From: Ruminococcus sp. Marseille-P6503
GTDB taxonomy: Bacteria > Bacillota > Clostridia > Oscillospirales > Ruminococcaceae
Direction: 5' to 3'
Length of the DNA stretch: 64,000 bases
Assembly: GCF_900604945.1 (NCBI RefSeq)
Contig: NZ_UWPB01000001.1
Location: 992,001 to 1,056,000, forward strand
Shown piece after piece: positions 9,735 through 18,607 of this stretch. Made by a program: the position numbers and the translations under genes. Position 1 is the stretch's first letter. The number at the start of each line of letters is the position of its first letter. The notes under the pieces were generated by a model. That model saw only the letters and a list, made by a program, of their open reading frames with translations, did no database searches and had not been told where the DNA came from.

Positions 9735-9829
9735 GGACATTTAAGACAAACTTACACAAATATGTCCTCTTAATATTATGGTAACACACAAAGTCCTGCT
9801 TGTCAACTTAAAGTCTTGTAAATATGTCC
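9735..9829. repeat. Repeated 10-mer flanking the addB promoter (candidate operator)
   Basis: On the plus strand AAATATGTCC occurs at 9758-9767 and again at 9820-9829, 62 bp apart. An inverted short copy, GGACAT, is at 9735-9740. One copy is upstream of the -35 box and the others lie just after the start of transcription. The arrangement suits a repressor, but the factor is unknown. It does not resemble the Gram-positive LexA box. Confidence 0.5.
9778..9806 (-). promoter_or_regulatory. Promoter of addB-addA
   Basis: TTGACA (9801-9806) is separated by 17 bp from TACCAT (9778-9783, four of six consensus bases), about 68 bp before the addB start. It is flanked by copies of a GGACAT-type repeat described separately. 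Confidence 0.6.
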
Positions 9830-9848
9830 AATAAAATGTACACATATA

Positions 9849-10103
9849 TCAGCCGAAAAGCTTATGGAACAGCTCTGCTATTTTAAAAGAATACTCTCTT
9901 TTGACTTCTTTATCTTCAACCCGTACCCTTTCGTCCGAATCGTCCCTGCGCTCAGCGCTCACTCCGATAATAAACTGAGGAAACAGCAAAGACATTTTCT
10001 CGGCTTCAAGCCCGCCGGAGGGAAAAAGCGAAGAAAAGACTATCGCCGAAGCGATTCCGGCGCACAAAGCCCTGCTTAATTTTGAAACTGTTTTAACTGT
10101 CAT
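9849..10103 (-). CDS. Small secreted or membrane-anchored protein, unknown
   Basis: This 84-residue product has a well-placed GGAGG site 8 bp before ATG 10103, which argues that it is translated. Residues 8-30 form a hydrophobic, Ala/Ser-rich segment like a signal peptide or anchor, ending near SSLFPSGG. The remainder is highly charged (RRDDSDERVRVEDKEVKRE) and ends in a short amphipathic tail, AELFHKLFG. No family was recognised. It stands alone, facing the same way as its neighbours, between the metH terminator and the addB promoter. Confidence 0.55.
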   Translation of the reverse strand: MTVKTVSKLSRALCAGIASAIVFSSLFPSGGLEAEKMSLLFPQFIIGVSAERRDDSDERVRVEDKEVKREYSFKIAELFHKLFG

Positions 10104-10237
10104 AACAAACGCCTCCGAAATAAGATTCTGTTTTTACAAGCTGTTAACGCGACTTTTCACACCGCGCTTATTAATACAGGCTTTAAATATCACAACCTAA
10201 TTCTTGGAGACTTTTTCAGGTTTTATTCATTTTATAT

Positions 10238-10279
10238 AAAAAACACGCCCCGCGATTATCTGAGATAACCGCGAAGCGT
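10238..10279 (-). terminator. Intrinsic terminator after metH
   Basis: On the minus strand a 16-17 bp stem (arms about 10262-10279 and 10245-10261, some G-U pairs, minimal loop) is followed by a run of T. It starts 13 bp after the metH stop. Confidence 0.85.
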
Positions 10280-10291
10280 CCGCTTTATAGC

Positions 10292-12661
10292 TTAGCCTAA
10301 AACCTTTTTTGCAATATCGCAGGATTCCTTGGCGTCCTTTGCGTAAAAATCCGCTCCGATCTTCTCGGCGTATTCAGCGGTAAGCACCGCTCCTCCTACC
10401 ATTACCTTGCAGTCTACATTGTTTTCTCTCAAAAGCCTTATCGTTTCCTCCATGCTAGCCAGCGTAGTAGTCATCAAAGCGGACAGTCCGACAAGGTGAA
10501 CGCCGTTTTCAACCGCACAGTCCACCACGCGCTGACAGTCTACGTCTTTACCAAGATCTATTACGTCGTAGCCGTAATTTTCGAGTAAAACCTTTACTAT
10601 ATTCTTGCCGATGTCGTGTATATCCCCTTTTACCGTAGCAACTATTATTTTGCCCTTTGATTCGCTCTTTTCTCCTGATTTCGCAAGATGATTCTTTATC
10701 ACCTCGAAGCAGGACTGCGCCGCTCCCGCCGATTGGATAAGCTGCGGCAGAAATATCTTTCCCGTTTCAAAATCCGCTCCGGTCTTGTCAAGCGCGGGAA
10801 TAAGCATATTATTCACTATATCCATTGCGTCCATGTTCTCGAGCAGCCGCTCGGTTATCCTCGCGCCCTCTGATTTAAGACCGTTTTCAATAGCCTTATC
10901 AAGATTCAAGTCAGCGCTTTCCTGCCGCGGCTTATTCTCTTCAGCCTTCCGCGCGCCGTAATGGGATATAAAGTCCGCTGAATTTATATCTATATTCGCA
11001 AGCAGCTTGTATGCTCTCACCGTCTGCATCATCGTTTCGACGTTAGGATTTATTATAGGCAGATCCAGCCCTTTTGTCAGCGCCATCATAAGAAAGTTAT
11101 GATTTACTATCTCCCTTGCCGGAAGCCCGAAGCTGATATTCGACACTCCCAGAACCGTCTTACAGCCCAGTTCTTTTTTTACCCTCTCTACCGCATTGAG
11201 AGTTTCCGTTACTCCTTCCTGCTCCGCGGACGCGGTAAGGGTAAGGCAGTCTATATAAACGTCCTCCCGCCGTATTCCGATACTTTCCGCCCTTGAAACT
11301 ATCCTGCGGGCGATTTCAAACCTTTCCCGCGCGGATTTTGGTATTCCGTTTTCGTCAAGGCATAGTCCGACTACCGCCGCTCCGTATTTCTTTACCAGCG
11401 GAAGCACAGAGTTCAGCGATTTTTCTTCGCCGTTTACGGAATTTACTATTGGCTTGCCGTTGTAAATCCTCAGACCTGCTTCGAGCACCTCAGGTATCGT
11501 CGAGTCAAGCTGAAGCGGTACGTCTACCACGCTCTGAAGCGACTTGACCGCTCTGACCATCATGCCCTTTTCGTCAATTCCGGGCAGTCCGACATTTACG
11601 TCAAGTATATCCGCTCCGGCTCGTATCTGCTCTATTCCCTGCCCGAGGATATAGTCTATATCTCCTGCCAGCAGAGCCTCTTTAAAGCGCTTTTTGCCGG
11701 TCGGATTTATCCTCTCACCGATCACTCTCGGCTGATCGATTATTACCGTATTCGTCGCGCAGCAGCACGCTGACGGTATCTTTACCGCCCTGTTATAGTA
11801 ATCTGCATCGGCAAGAGATTTTCTCATTGCTCTGATATATTCCGGGGACGTGCCGCAGCAGCCGCCGAACATTTTCACTCCCAGCGGAGCAAGCTCTTTC
11901 ATAAGCTGTGCAAACTCTTCGGGAAAAACGCTGTATTCATTGGTAACAGGATCAGGCAGACCCGCGTTGGGCTTGACCGCTACCGGCAGCTTTGTCCACG
12001 AACAAAGCTCCTTGACTATGGGATAAAGCTCCTTAGGTCCGAGGGAACAGTTTACTCCTATGGCGTCCGCGCCGAGTCCCTCCAAGGTAAGAGCCATAGA
12101 ACTGATACCGCAGCCCGTAAACGTCCTCATATTTTCTTCAAAGGTCATTGTGCAGACAACAGGCTTACTGCTGTTTTCCTTGGCGGCAAGCACCGCTGCC
12201 TTCAGCTCGTAGAGATCGGTCATCGTTTCAAAAACGATAATATCGCAGTCGCTTCCCGCAATCACCATTTCCTTGAAAATATCGTAGGCTTCCTCAAAAG
12301 AAAGGGTTCCGGCAGGCTCCAGCAGCTGACCTATCGGTCCTATATCCAGAGCGATCAGCACCTCGCTATCCCCTCGGGCGGCTTTGGCGTTTTCAATCGC
12401 CGTCTCTGTCGCTTCTTTAACGCTGTAACCGTATTCCCCCAGCTTATAGCGGTTCGCGCCGAAGGTGTTGGCGTATATAATATCCGCCCCTGCTTCTATA
12501 TACTGTCTATGGATATCTATGAGCCACTCCGGCTTTTCTATATTCAGCGTTTCCGGCGCGACGCCCATTTTAAGCCCCTTTGCCTGAAGCATAGTGCCCA
12601 TAGCCCCGTCCAGAAACACAAAATCCTTTTTCAAAAGCGTTTTAAAATCCACAACGCTCAC
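10292..12661 (-). CDS. metH: Cobalamin-dependent methionine synthase, lacking the reactivation domain
   Basis: It transfers a methyl group from methyltetrahydrofolate through cob(I)alamin to homocysteine. It has 789 residues, against about 1230 for the E. coli enzyme. The homocysteine domain (about 1-290) has GVNCS and the zinc-site GGCCGTSPEY. The pterin-binding domain (about 305-560) begins VIGERINPTGKKRFKE. A B12 cap and Rossmann domain follow, with the lower-ligand motif DIHDIGKN. The protein stops there, so the AdoMet-binding reactivation domain is missing, and the overlapping upstream gene supplies it. The start is GTG 12661 or, with the better AAGGGTGA spacing, GTG 12652. No SAM or cobalamin riboswitch was recognised upstream. 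Confidence 0.96.
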   Translation of the reverse strand: MSVVDFKTLLKKDFVFLDGAMGTMLQAKGLKMGVAPETLNIEKPEWLIDIHRQYIEAGADIIYANTFGANRYKLGEYGYSVKEATETAIENAKAARGDSEVLIALDIGPIGQLLEPAGTLSFEEAYDIFKEMVIAGSDCDIIVFETMTDLYELKAAVLAAKENSSKPVVCTMTFEENMRTFTGCGISSMALTLEGLGADAIGVNCSLGPKELYPIVKELCSWTKLPVAVKPNAGLPDPVTNEYSVFPEEFAQLMKELAPLGVKMFGGCCGTSPEYIRAMRKSLADADYYNRAVKIPSACCCATNTVIIDQPRVIGERINPTGKKRFKEALLAGDIDYILGQGIEQIRAGADILDVNVGLPGIDEKGMMVRAVKSLQSVVDVPLQLDSTIPEVLEAGLRIYNGKPIVNSVNGEEKSLNSVLPLVKKYGAAVVGLCLDENGIPKSARERFEIARRIVSRAESIGIRREDVYIDCLTLTASAEQEGVTETLNAVERVKKELGCKTVLGVSNISFGLPAREIVNHNFLMMALTKGLDLPIINPNVETMMQTVRAYKLLANIDINSADFISHYGARKAEENKPRQESADLNLDKAIENGLKSEGARITERLLENMDAMDIVNNMLIPALDKTGADFETGKIFLPQLIQSAGAAQSCFEVIKNHLAKSGEKSESKGKIIVATVKGDIHDIGKNIVKVLLENYGYDVIDLGKDVDCQRVVDCAVENGVHLVGLSALMTTTLASMEETIRLLRENNVDCKVMVGGAVLTAEYAEKIGADFYAKDAKESCDIAKKVLG

Positions 12662-13313
12662 CCTTTCTTCTGTATATACATTTCTCCCGCAGCTTGCAGG
12701 TAACGCAGCCGCGCCGTCCTTTCGGGATTTCGGTATCGGATATTCCCATTACCGCGGTTACCGATTTTCTCGGCGTCAGTATCATGCTTTCGGTCGAATT
12801 AACGCCTATCCTTTTCGGCGCGTTAAGCACCTCGAGAAAGTCTTTTTGTATACCTATAGGAAAATCTCCGTAACCCGGGGAAAATCTCCATGTAAAAAAA
12901 CAATCGTCCAGCTCTGACTTTATTTCTTCCTCCGCCATATTGCACACCTGCTCCACAGCGGCGCTTGCCAGACAGTCGGTAATTACGGCCTCCGTCATAT
13001 CCTCCGCTTCAAGCCGTCTTATAAGCCTGTCCGCTCCGGCAGACAGGGTAGCGCACATAAGCACGCATTTACCGCATTTCTCCAGATGCTTGCAGATGTC
13101 CCCGCCCTCCATTTTAAGCGAAGTACCCTCCACAGCAACCGCTCCGCCGTCATATGCTATATCAAAAACCCTGTAAACATAAGCGGGCGAAATACATTCC
13201 AGCAGTTTTTTTTCACAGTCGTTTAAAAGCGCAAGTATTTTTGCGTCCGGCTTCTGACTGCCGTATCCAAGATATCTGATCGCTTCGGACTGATCAAGCT
13301 CAGTTAATTTCAT
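12642..13313 (-). CDS. Methionine synthase reactivation-domain protein (separate subunit)
   Basis: This 223-residue protein matches the C-terminal activation domain of MetH as a free-standing protein. The diagnostic AdoMet-binding segment is seen as WRFSPGYGDFPIGIQ, followed by a conserved tail, RIGVNSTESMILTPRKSVTAVMG. A C-terminal cluster of cysteines (CVTCKLREKCIYR) is additional. It overlaps metH by about 20 bp and precedes it, so the two products are made together. The inferred role is reductive methylation of inactive cob(II)alamin on MetH. ATG 13313 has only a weak Shine-Dalgarno match in front. Confidence 0.9.
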   Translation of the reverse strand: MKLTELDQSEAIRYLGYGSQKPDAKILALLNDCEKKLLECISPAYVYRVFDIAYDGGAVAVEGTSLKMEGGDICKHLEKCGKCVLMCATLSAGADRLIRRLEAEDMTEAVITDCLASAAVEQVCNMAEEEIKSELDDCFFTWRFSPGYGDFPIGIQKDFLEVLNAPKRIGVNSTESMILTPRKSVTAVMGISDTEIPKGRRGCVTCKLREKCIYRRKGERCGF

Positions 13314-13366
13314 TATAAGCCGCGCTCCTGTCGGAGCTGCCTCCCTTCAAGACGGTAATTACGACA

Positions 13367-13395
13367 ATTATACCATATAATCATTGTCTTTTCAA
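13367..13395 (-). promoter_or_regulatory. Sigma-A promoter of the metH unit
   Basis: TTGAAA (13390-13395), a 17 bp spacer and TATAAT (13367-13372) lie on the minus strand, about 55 bp before the reactivation-domain gene. The leader is too short to hold a riboswitch. Confidence 0.8.
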
Positions 13396-13435
13396 GCTCC
13401 GGACAGCTGAAATCCGTATTTATACGACGTCCGGC

Positions 13436-14467
13436 TCATGCCTGCGTACTTTGAAAAAGATATAAGGAAAACGCGTTTCCGTTTTCACCTGATTTCAGAT
13501 TGATGTAGCCGCCCTGCTTTACCGCTATTTCTCTCGCCAGGTAAAGTCCTATTCCTATGCCCTCCCTGCCACGGGAATTGCTTCCTCGGTAAAAACGGCT
13601 GAATATCTTGGGCTGCTCCGTTTCCGGAATTTTTTCTCCCTCATCTCTGACCTCAACCTCCGCAAACATACCGAGCCTTCTCACGGTAACATATATCTTT
13701 CCGCCTTCCGGAGAATATTTTACGGCATTATCCAGCAGATTGAATACAGCCTCTGAAGTCCAGCCGCTGTCATGGCTGATAACGACCCTGTCCTCTTCTC
13801 TGAAAAGTATTTCATTGCCGCTTCTCACCGCTTTGGCATAAACGTCTTTAACGGCTTTCAGCACGGTTTCGCTCAGACTCCGTTCTTCTTTTTTCAGGCG
13901 GATAAGACCACTTTCAAGCCTTGACGCTTTTATCATGCTCTCGGACAGAAAGCTAAGCCTGTCAACCGAAAGACATATTATTCTGATATACTCCGTCCGT
14001 TCTTTATCCTCCAACGATTCGTCAGAAATAAAGTCGGTATACATTTTCAGGTTTGCCAGGGGAGTTTTCAGCTGATGTGAAATATCCGACACCAGCGATT
14101 TAATGCTTTCCTGTTCCGCGACCGAATCCTTATTCTTCTTTTTAAGAATCCGCACAAGCCTGATTATCTTATTCTGAAGCTTGGAAACCGCCGTATCCTC
14201 GTTATCAGGGAAAATTTCCCGTTCCTCAAGCTCGGTAAGACAATCGGCGAGCCGTGAAAAATCCGCAGCCGTATCCGTTATAAAAGCGTCGTCAAGCCTC
14301 AGAATATAAAGCAGGCAGGCTATTGCCGCCGCTCCTCCGGCAGCGGCACAGACTGCGGCAAGCCAGCTTCCGCACAAAAAATAGACTGCGGCGGACGACG
14401 CAACCGCTGCCGCGGCAGAAACGACAGCCGCCGCATTTCTTCTGTTCTTATATTTTTTTGCTTTCAT
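13436..14467 (-). CDS. Sensor histidine kinase with two closely spaced membrane helices
   Basis: The kinase has about 343 residues. Two adjacent hydrophobic segments (about residues 12-58) are joined by an almost absent outer loop, the layout of intramembrane-sensing kinases of the BceS type. A linker helix follows, then the phosphoacceptor ISHQLKTPLANLKMY. The ATPase domain has the N-box NLLDNAVKYSPEGG and the G-box GIGIGLYLAREI. ATG 14467 was chosen over a TTG 12 bp upstream because GGTGA sits 6 bp before it. It begins immediately after the regulator stop. With a nearby FtsX-type ABC pair it may sense cell-envelope stress or antimicrobial peptides, which is inferred from context. Confidence 0.92.
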   Translation of the reverse strand: MKAKKYKNRRNAAAVVSAAAAVASSAAVYFLCGSWLAAVCAAAGGAAAIACLLYILRLDDAFITDTAADFSRLADCLTELEEREIFPDNEDTAVSKLQNKIIRLVRILKKKNKDSVAEQESIKSLVSDISHQLKTPLANLKMYTDFISDESLEDKERTEYIRIICLSVDRLSFLSESMIKASRLESGLIRLKKEERSLSETVLKAVKDVYAKAVRSGNEILFREEDRVVISHDSGWTSEAVFNLLDNAVKYSPEGGKIYVTVRRLGMFAEVEVRDEGEKIPETEQPKIFSRFYRGSNSRGREGIGIGLYLAREIAVKQGGYINLKSGENGNAFSLYLFQSTQA

Positions 14468-14468
14468 T

Positions 14469-15143
14469 TCATTCACCAAAGGTATAGCCTATTCCGAAAA
14501 CCGTTATGATGTACTCAGGATTTTTTGAATCCTCTCCCAGCTTGTTTCTGAGCCGCCTGATATGAACGCTGAGGGTATTTTCATCAATATAATTCCCGTC
14601 AATATCCCAGACCTTCTCAAAAAGCATATTTCTGGTCACAACCTGTCCTTTGTTTCTTATAAGAACTTCCAGCAGCTTATATTCGGTAGCCGAAAGCTTT
14701 ACCGGCTTTCCCCCTGTAAACACCGCCCTTCTGCCGAAGTCCACGCTCAGGCCCTTATATTTGAAAATATCGCTTCCGTCTTTTACGGGCGTTCTTCTGA
14801 GCACGGCCTTTATCCTCTCAAGCAGCACTTCCGGAGAAAAGGGCTTTGGAATGTAATCATCGCAGCCGGATTTGAATCCTTTTACCATATCCTCGTCGGT
14901 ATCGTTCGCCGTAAGAAAAATCACCGGAATATCCGAGCTTTCCCTTATTTTTTCCAAAAGCTCAAGTCCGTTTCCGTCCGGAAGGTTAATGTCAAGTATT
15001 ATCAGGCTGTATTCATCCGTACCGGCTTCATATACTCCTGAGCATGAAAACACTGAAGCCGTACTGTATCCGTGCTTTTCAAGAAAATATTTAATTCCGT
15101 TGTTTATTACCGCATCGTCTTCGGCGATCAGGATCGGCCGCAT
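14469..15143 (-). CDS. OmpR-family response regulator
   Basis: The 224 residues comprise a receiver domain with the acidic pair AEDD, phosphoacceptor Asp in LIILDINLPDGNG, and Lys in IPKPFSPEVLLERI, followed by a winged-helix DNA-binding domain (LSATEYKLLEVLIRNKGQVV, then TLSVHIRRLRNKLGE). It starts at ATG 15143 with GGAGG 9 bp before it and is followed by the histidine kinase gene with no gap. Likely targets are its own operon and the ABC transporter genes just upstream, as is usual for such modules. Confidence 0.95.
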   Translation of the reverse strand: MRPILIAEDDAVINNGIKYFLEKHGYSTASVFSCSGVYEAGTDEYSLIILDINLPDGNGLELLEKIRESSDIPVIFLTANDTDEDMVKGFKSGCDDYIPKPFSPEVLLERIKAVLRRTPVKDGSDIFKYKGLSVDFGRRAVFTGGKPVKLSATEYKLLEVLIRNKGQVVTRNMLFEKVWDIDGNYIDENTLSVHIRRLRNKLGEDSKNPEYIITVFGIGYTFGE

Positions 15144-15186
15144 AATTTATATCCTCCGAAAATCAAAGCAATATTTCAATGTTATT

Positions 15187-15215
15187 ATTATACCATAAAA
15201 TCAGAATTCAGTAAA
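15187..15215 (-). promoter_or_regulatory. Promoter of the response regulator/kinase pair
   Basis: TTTACT (15210-15215), 17 bp and TATAAT (15187-15192) are on the minus strand, so the regulator pair can be expressed separately from the upstream ABC permease. Confidence 0.7.
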
Positions 15216-15383
15216 GAAAAACAAGCATAATTTTATAAGCCTGCCTAAATAATAGGAACAGTCCGGCAGAAATTCAAAAGCGGACGATTCTCATGCTTCC
15301 GAATCCTGCAAATCTGCAAAATCCGCAAAACATACCTCGTCCGCCCGGATAAAATTCAATTGCCGCCTGTGCAACTGCTGTAA

Positions 15384-17900
15384 TCAGTCCTCTATTCTTA
15401 GGCGTTCTGTAATGCTGCTCTTGGATATACTTCTGTACACCAGCGCCGGTACGGCAACGCATATCAGCATTATAACAACGGCTATCGCTGCTATCAGCGT
15501 CCACGGGAAGCTGAACACAGCATAATCAGCAACTTTTTCAGCAAGTCTGCCTACAAGATACATTATTCCGCTGCCTGCCGTCATAATCAAAGCAATGGTT
15601 ATAACGCCGTAATAAACTCCTTCCAGCATAAGCATTTTCCTTACCTGCTTTTTCGTCATTCCGACGCTTTCAAGCACCGCAAGCTCCTTTCTTCTGGTAA
15701 AAACTCCGGTAAGCATTACATTAATGAAGTTAATGATACCTATAAGTATTAAAATTACAGATATTCCGCTCGTCAGAACATTCAGAGATGTCATGGAGGT
15801 CTTGAAATCGCTTATCATTTCAGACTTTATTTCCGTACTGACAACTACCGGATTATTGTCGGTAAGACTTTTTATCTGAGCAGCCGCGGAGCTTTGCGCG
15901 TTCTGATCGCAGTCGGCGATAATGGTATCTATATCAGCCTTGTCTGTAAGCTTATCTATTACGTCCTGCGAAACTATTATACAGCTCGGAGCGGCAAGGT
16001 TTGCCCAGTAATATCCTATATTCAGGCCGTAATCCGAGTTGTGTGAAGCTACGGAGCCTATTTCCACATCAGCCGTTCTGCCCGTTTCAGAATCGGTAAG
16101 AGTAATCGTTTTTCCAAGCAGACCGTCGCCGTCTCCGTCGTTTCTGACCTTTCCTATCAGCGCCGCTTCTCCTTTTTCAAATTTTTCGATATCTATTTTA
16201 TCCCGCGCCTTTGAATTATACTCTTTGATCATTCTGGAGCTTACTCCGATAACCGGAGCGGAATATTTCACTTCGCCGCTTTCATACTGTTCCAGCATGG
16301 CGCTGATCATACTCTCGTCAACCGTTTCTCTGTCCTTGTCTATAAAGGGTTTATAAAGCTCTCTGTCAAACTGAAGATCTGCGGAAGTTGACCGATTTGT
16401 TTCAAGCATAGTTATACCGTTGATCTGCGAGATCTTCTCAGCAAGCCGCGCTTCCGCTTCCGCCGCGCTGTCGTCATCGCTGTGACAGTATATTTTAAAA
16501 TCGTTAGGAAGATAAAAACGCACATAATTTTCCAGATCCATGCTTCTTGTAAAAGCGTTTACCGAAAGAAAAGCCATCGTCCCCATAAACAGCGACGCAA
16601 ATACAAGAAACGCTCTTTTCTTTTCGCGGAACACATTTATAAAAGACATTCTGTACAGCTTTGCGCTGCCGGTCGTTTTTCTGGATTTTTTCTTTACCCG
16701 GTCGGCAGCGCCGTTGTATTTAAGAGCCTCAACCGGAGAAACCTTCGCGGCAAGCTTTGCCGGCTTACGGCAGCTTATAGCTACTGTCACGATTCCAAAT
16801 ACTATAGTAGCAACGTAAATTAGCGGATTAAAGCTTATATCGGCAGGCATTGCCCCTTCGTCGTAAATACCTCCGCTGAACATTTCCAGCGCATAAGGCA
16901 CCGCCGCAAACGAAATAACGGTACCAAGCAGTACTCCGACCGGAATACCTATCGCTGAAAGTCTGAACGCCTGCATTTTCACTACTTTTTTTATCTGCGA
17001 AGGTGATGTTCCGATAGTTTTGAGCATTCCGTAAAACCTGATGTCCTTGGTAACGGAAATATACATTACGTTATATATCAGCAGATATCCGCTGATTACT
17101 ATAATAACTCCTATCAATCCTATCATCACGGCGATGATCAGAGTATTGGAGCCGGATTCCTCCTGCACATCAAACGAAGCTTTAAATTCCTGCCCGCCGT
17201 TTAATGATACGTTTTGCTCAAGCTCCTCCAGCAGCTTCGACTGACTGCCCGATTTTGCCGAAAGCGAAAGTCTGCCGTTCTTTTCTGCCGACAGACCCTG
17301 ACTGTCAGTATACTCCTTGGAAACAAGCGCCTGATATCCGCTGCTGAAATTCTCATAGTCCCTGAACCACCCTGAAAGTACAAATTTCTGTTTTGTTCCG
17401 TCCTTTAACCGCAGATGAATGTTCATTCCTTTTTCGGGGCTTTTGACGCCGAGCACTTCCATAGCAGACCGTGAAAGCATTATCTCGTTCTCCTTTACAG
17501 GATAGCTTCCGTTTATATCGCTTATTGCCGGAACGTAATTTTCATTAAATTCAGTTTCATCAAAATAATCTACGGTGACCGATAAATCATCTTCATTTTC
17601 CGCGCTTATTTCTCCTGCATGAATCTGTACTCCCGCCGCGTTCAGATGAGCTGCCTTCTTAGCCTGAGCTATCTGGACGTCAGTGGGATTTTCAAGAAAT
17701 ACCGAGGACTTCGTTCCCTGCTGCCTTATAAGCATTATGCTCATATTTTTCCCCAGGCTGAAGCCAATGCTGAAAACCGCAGTAAACATAAACGTTGTAA
17801 GTATTATGGCAAGCACCGCAAAAATATTTCTGGCGCGGTTATGGCGCATTGAACGGCTGCTTATTCTCCTGACTGCGGCTTCATTATTGTTTTTAAACAT
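15384..17900 (-). CDS. FtsX-like ABC transporter permease
   Basis: The 838-residue membrane protein has two halves of MacB/FtsX architecture. An N-terminal helix (FAVLAIILTTFMFTAVFSIG) is followed by an extracellular domain and three helices (about 260-385). A repeated N-terminal-type helix near 440 (FLVFASLFMGTMAFLSVNAF) leads to a second large extracellular domain and three last helices (about 700-825) carrying the conserved RRKELAVLESVGMTKKQ loop. It overlaps the ATPase gene by 8 bp. It is larger than typical BceB (about 650 residues) and has two outer domains rather than one, so it is only BceB-like in setting. The substrate is unknown; antimicrobial-peptide sensing or lipoprotein/peptide export are possible. 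Confidence 0.92.
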   Translation of the reverse strand: MFKNNNEAAVRRISSRSMRHNRARNIFAVLAIILTTFMFTAVFSIGFSLGKNMSIMLIRQQGTKSSVFLENPTDVQIAQAKKAAHLNAAGVQIHAGEISAENEDDLSVTVDYFDETEFNENYVPAISDINGSYPVKENEIMLSRSAMEVLGVKSPEKGMNIHLRLKDGTKQKFVLSGWFRDYENFSSGYQALVSKEYTDSQGLSAEKNGRLSLSAKSGSQSKLLEELEQNVSLNGGQEFKASFDVQEESGSNTLIIAVMIGLIGVIIVISGYLLIYNVMYISVTKDIRFYGMLKTIGTSPSQIKKVVKMQAFRLSAIGIPVGVLLGTVISFAAVPYALEMFSGGIYDEGAMPADISFNPLIYVATIVFGIVTVAISCRKPAKLAAKVSPVEALKYNGAADRVKKKSRKTTGSAKLYRMSFINVFREKKRAFLVFASLFMGTMAFLSVNAFTRSMDLENYVRFYLPNDFKIYCHSDDDSAAEAEARLAEKISQINGITMLETNRSTSADLQFDRELYKPFIDKDRETVDESMISAMLEQYESGEVKYSAPVIGVSSRMIKEYNSKARDKIDIEKFEKGEAALIGKVRNDGDGDGLLGKTITLTDSETGRTADVEIGSVASHNSDYGLNIGYYWANLAAPSCIIVSQDVIDKLTDKADIDTIIADCDQNAQSSAAAQIKSLTDNNPVVVSTEIKSEMISDFKTSMTSLNVLTSGISVILILIGIINFINVMLTGVFTRRKELAVLESVGMTKKQVRKMLMLEGVYYGVITIALIMTAGSGIMYLVGRLAEKVADYAVFSFPWTLIAAIAVVIMLICVAVPALVYRSISKSSITERLRIED

Positions 17901-18567
17901 TCTGCTCCACCACCCTGCCGTCTTCTATCCTTATCATTCTGTCTGCCATAAGCGCTATTTCCTCGTTGTGGGTTATCATTGCTATGGTCTGATCGAATTC
18001 ACGGCTTGTAACCTTAAGCAGTGAAATAACGTCCATACCGGTTTTGCTGTCAAGATTTCCCGTCGGCTCGTCCGCAAGGATTATTTGCGGTTTGGATGAC
18101 AGCGCCCTTGCGATCGCCACTCTCTGCTGCTGACCTCCGGAAAGCTGATTCGGCATTGAATCAAGCTTTTTTTCAAGGCCCAAGGTATTTATTATAGTAT
18201 CCACATAGCTTTTATCTATTTCCGCACCGTCCAGTTCTATGGGAAGGACTATATTTTCATACACATTCAATACAGGAACCAGATTGTAATTCTGAAATAC
18301 GAAGCCGATATTCCTTCGTCTGAATATAGTAAGCTCTTCGTCGTTCATTTTAAAAATATTTCTGTCTGAAAACAAAACATCTCCCGAGGTCGGCCTGTCA
18401 AGCCCTCCAAGCATATTGAGCAGCGTTGACTTTCCGCTGCCAGACGTTCCGATGATGGAAACAAATTCCCCGTCCTCAATAACGATCGAAACCCTGTCAA
18501 GAGCCTTAACGGCATTTTCGCCCGAACCGTAGGTTTTACATAAATCCTTTGCAGTAATAATACTCAT
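17893..18567 (-). CDS. ABC transporter ATP-binding protein (LolD/MacB/BceA type)
   Basis: The 224-residue ATPase is complete. Walker A is IGTSGSGKSTLL, the Q-loop lies in FVFQNYNLVPVL, the signature is [15 protein letters not shown], Walker B is IILADEPTGNLDS, and the H-loop is MITHNEE. It drives the FtsX-like permease whose start it overlaps. ATG 18567 has no convincing ribosome binding site; the nearest AGGAGG is about 50 bp upstream and serves a six-codon reading frame (18587-18607), so translation may be coupled or regulated. Confidence 0.95.
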   Translation of the reverse strand: MSIITAKDLCKTYGSGENAVKALDRVSIVIEDGEFVSIIGTSGSGKSTLLNMLGGLDRPTSGDVLFSDRNIFKMNDEELTIFRRRNIGFVFQNYNLVPVLNVYENIVLPIELDGAEIDKSYVDTIINTLGLEKKLDSMPNQLSGGQQQRVAIARALSSKPQIILADEPTGNLDSKTGMDVISLLKVTSREFDQTIAMITHNEEIALMADRMIRIEDGRVVEQNV

Positions 18568-18586
18568 TTTGTGTTCAATGCGGCGG

Positions 18587-18607
18587 CTATGAATACAAGC
18601 CCCGCAA
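18587..18607 (-). other. Possible six-codon leader ORF before the ABC ATPase
   Basis: A strong AGGAGG (18615-18620) is followed after 7 bp by TTG CGG GGC TTG TAT TCA and a TAG stop, which ends about 20 bp before the ATPase ATG. This is an observation only; expression is unproven. Confidence 0.3.

Noticed and set aside
15274-15504. 76-residue minus-strand frame running past the end of the ABC permease
   Set aside because: Most of it overlaps the permease in another frame, its start has no ribosome site, and the non-overlapping tail has no start codon of its own.
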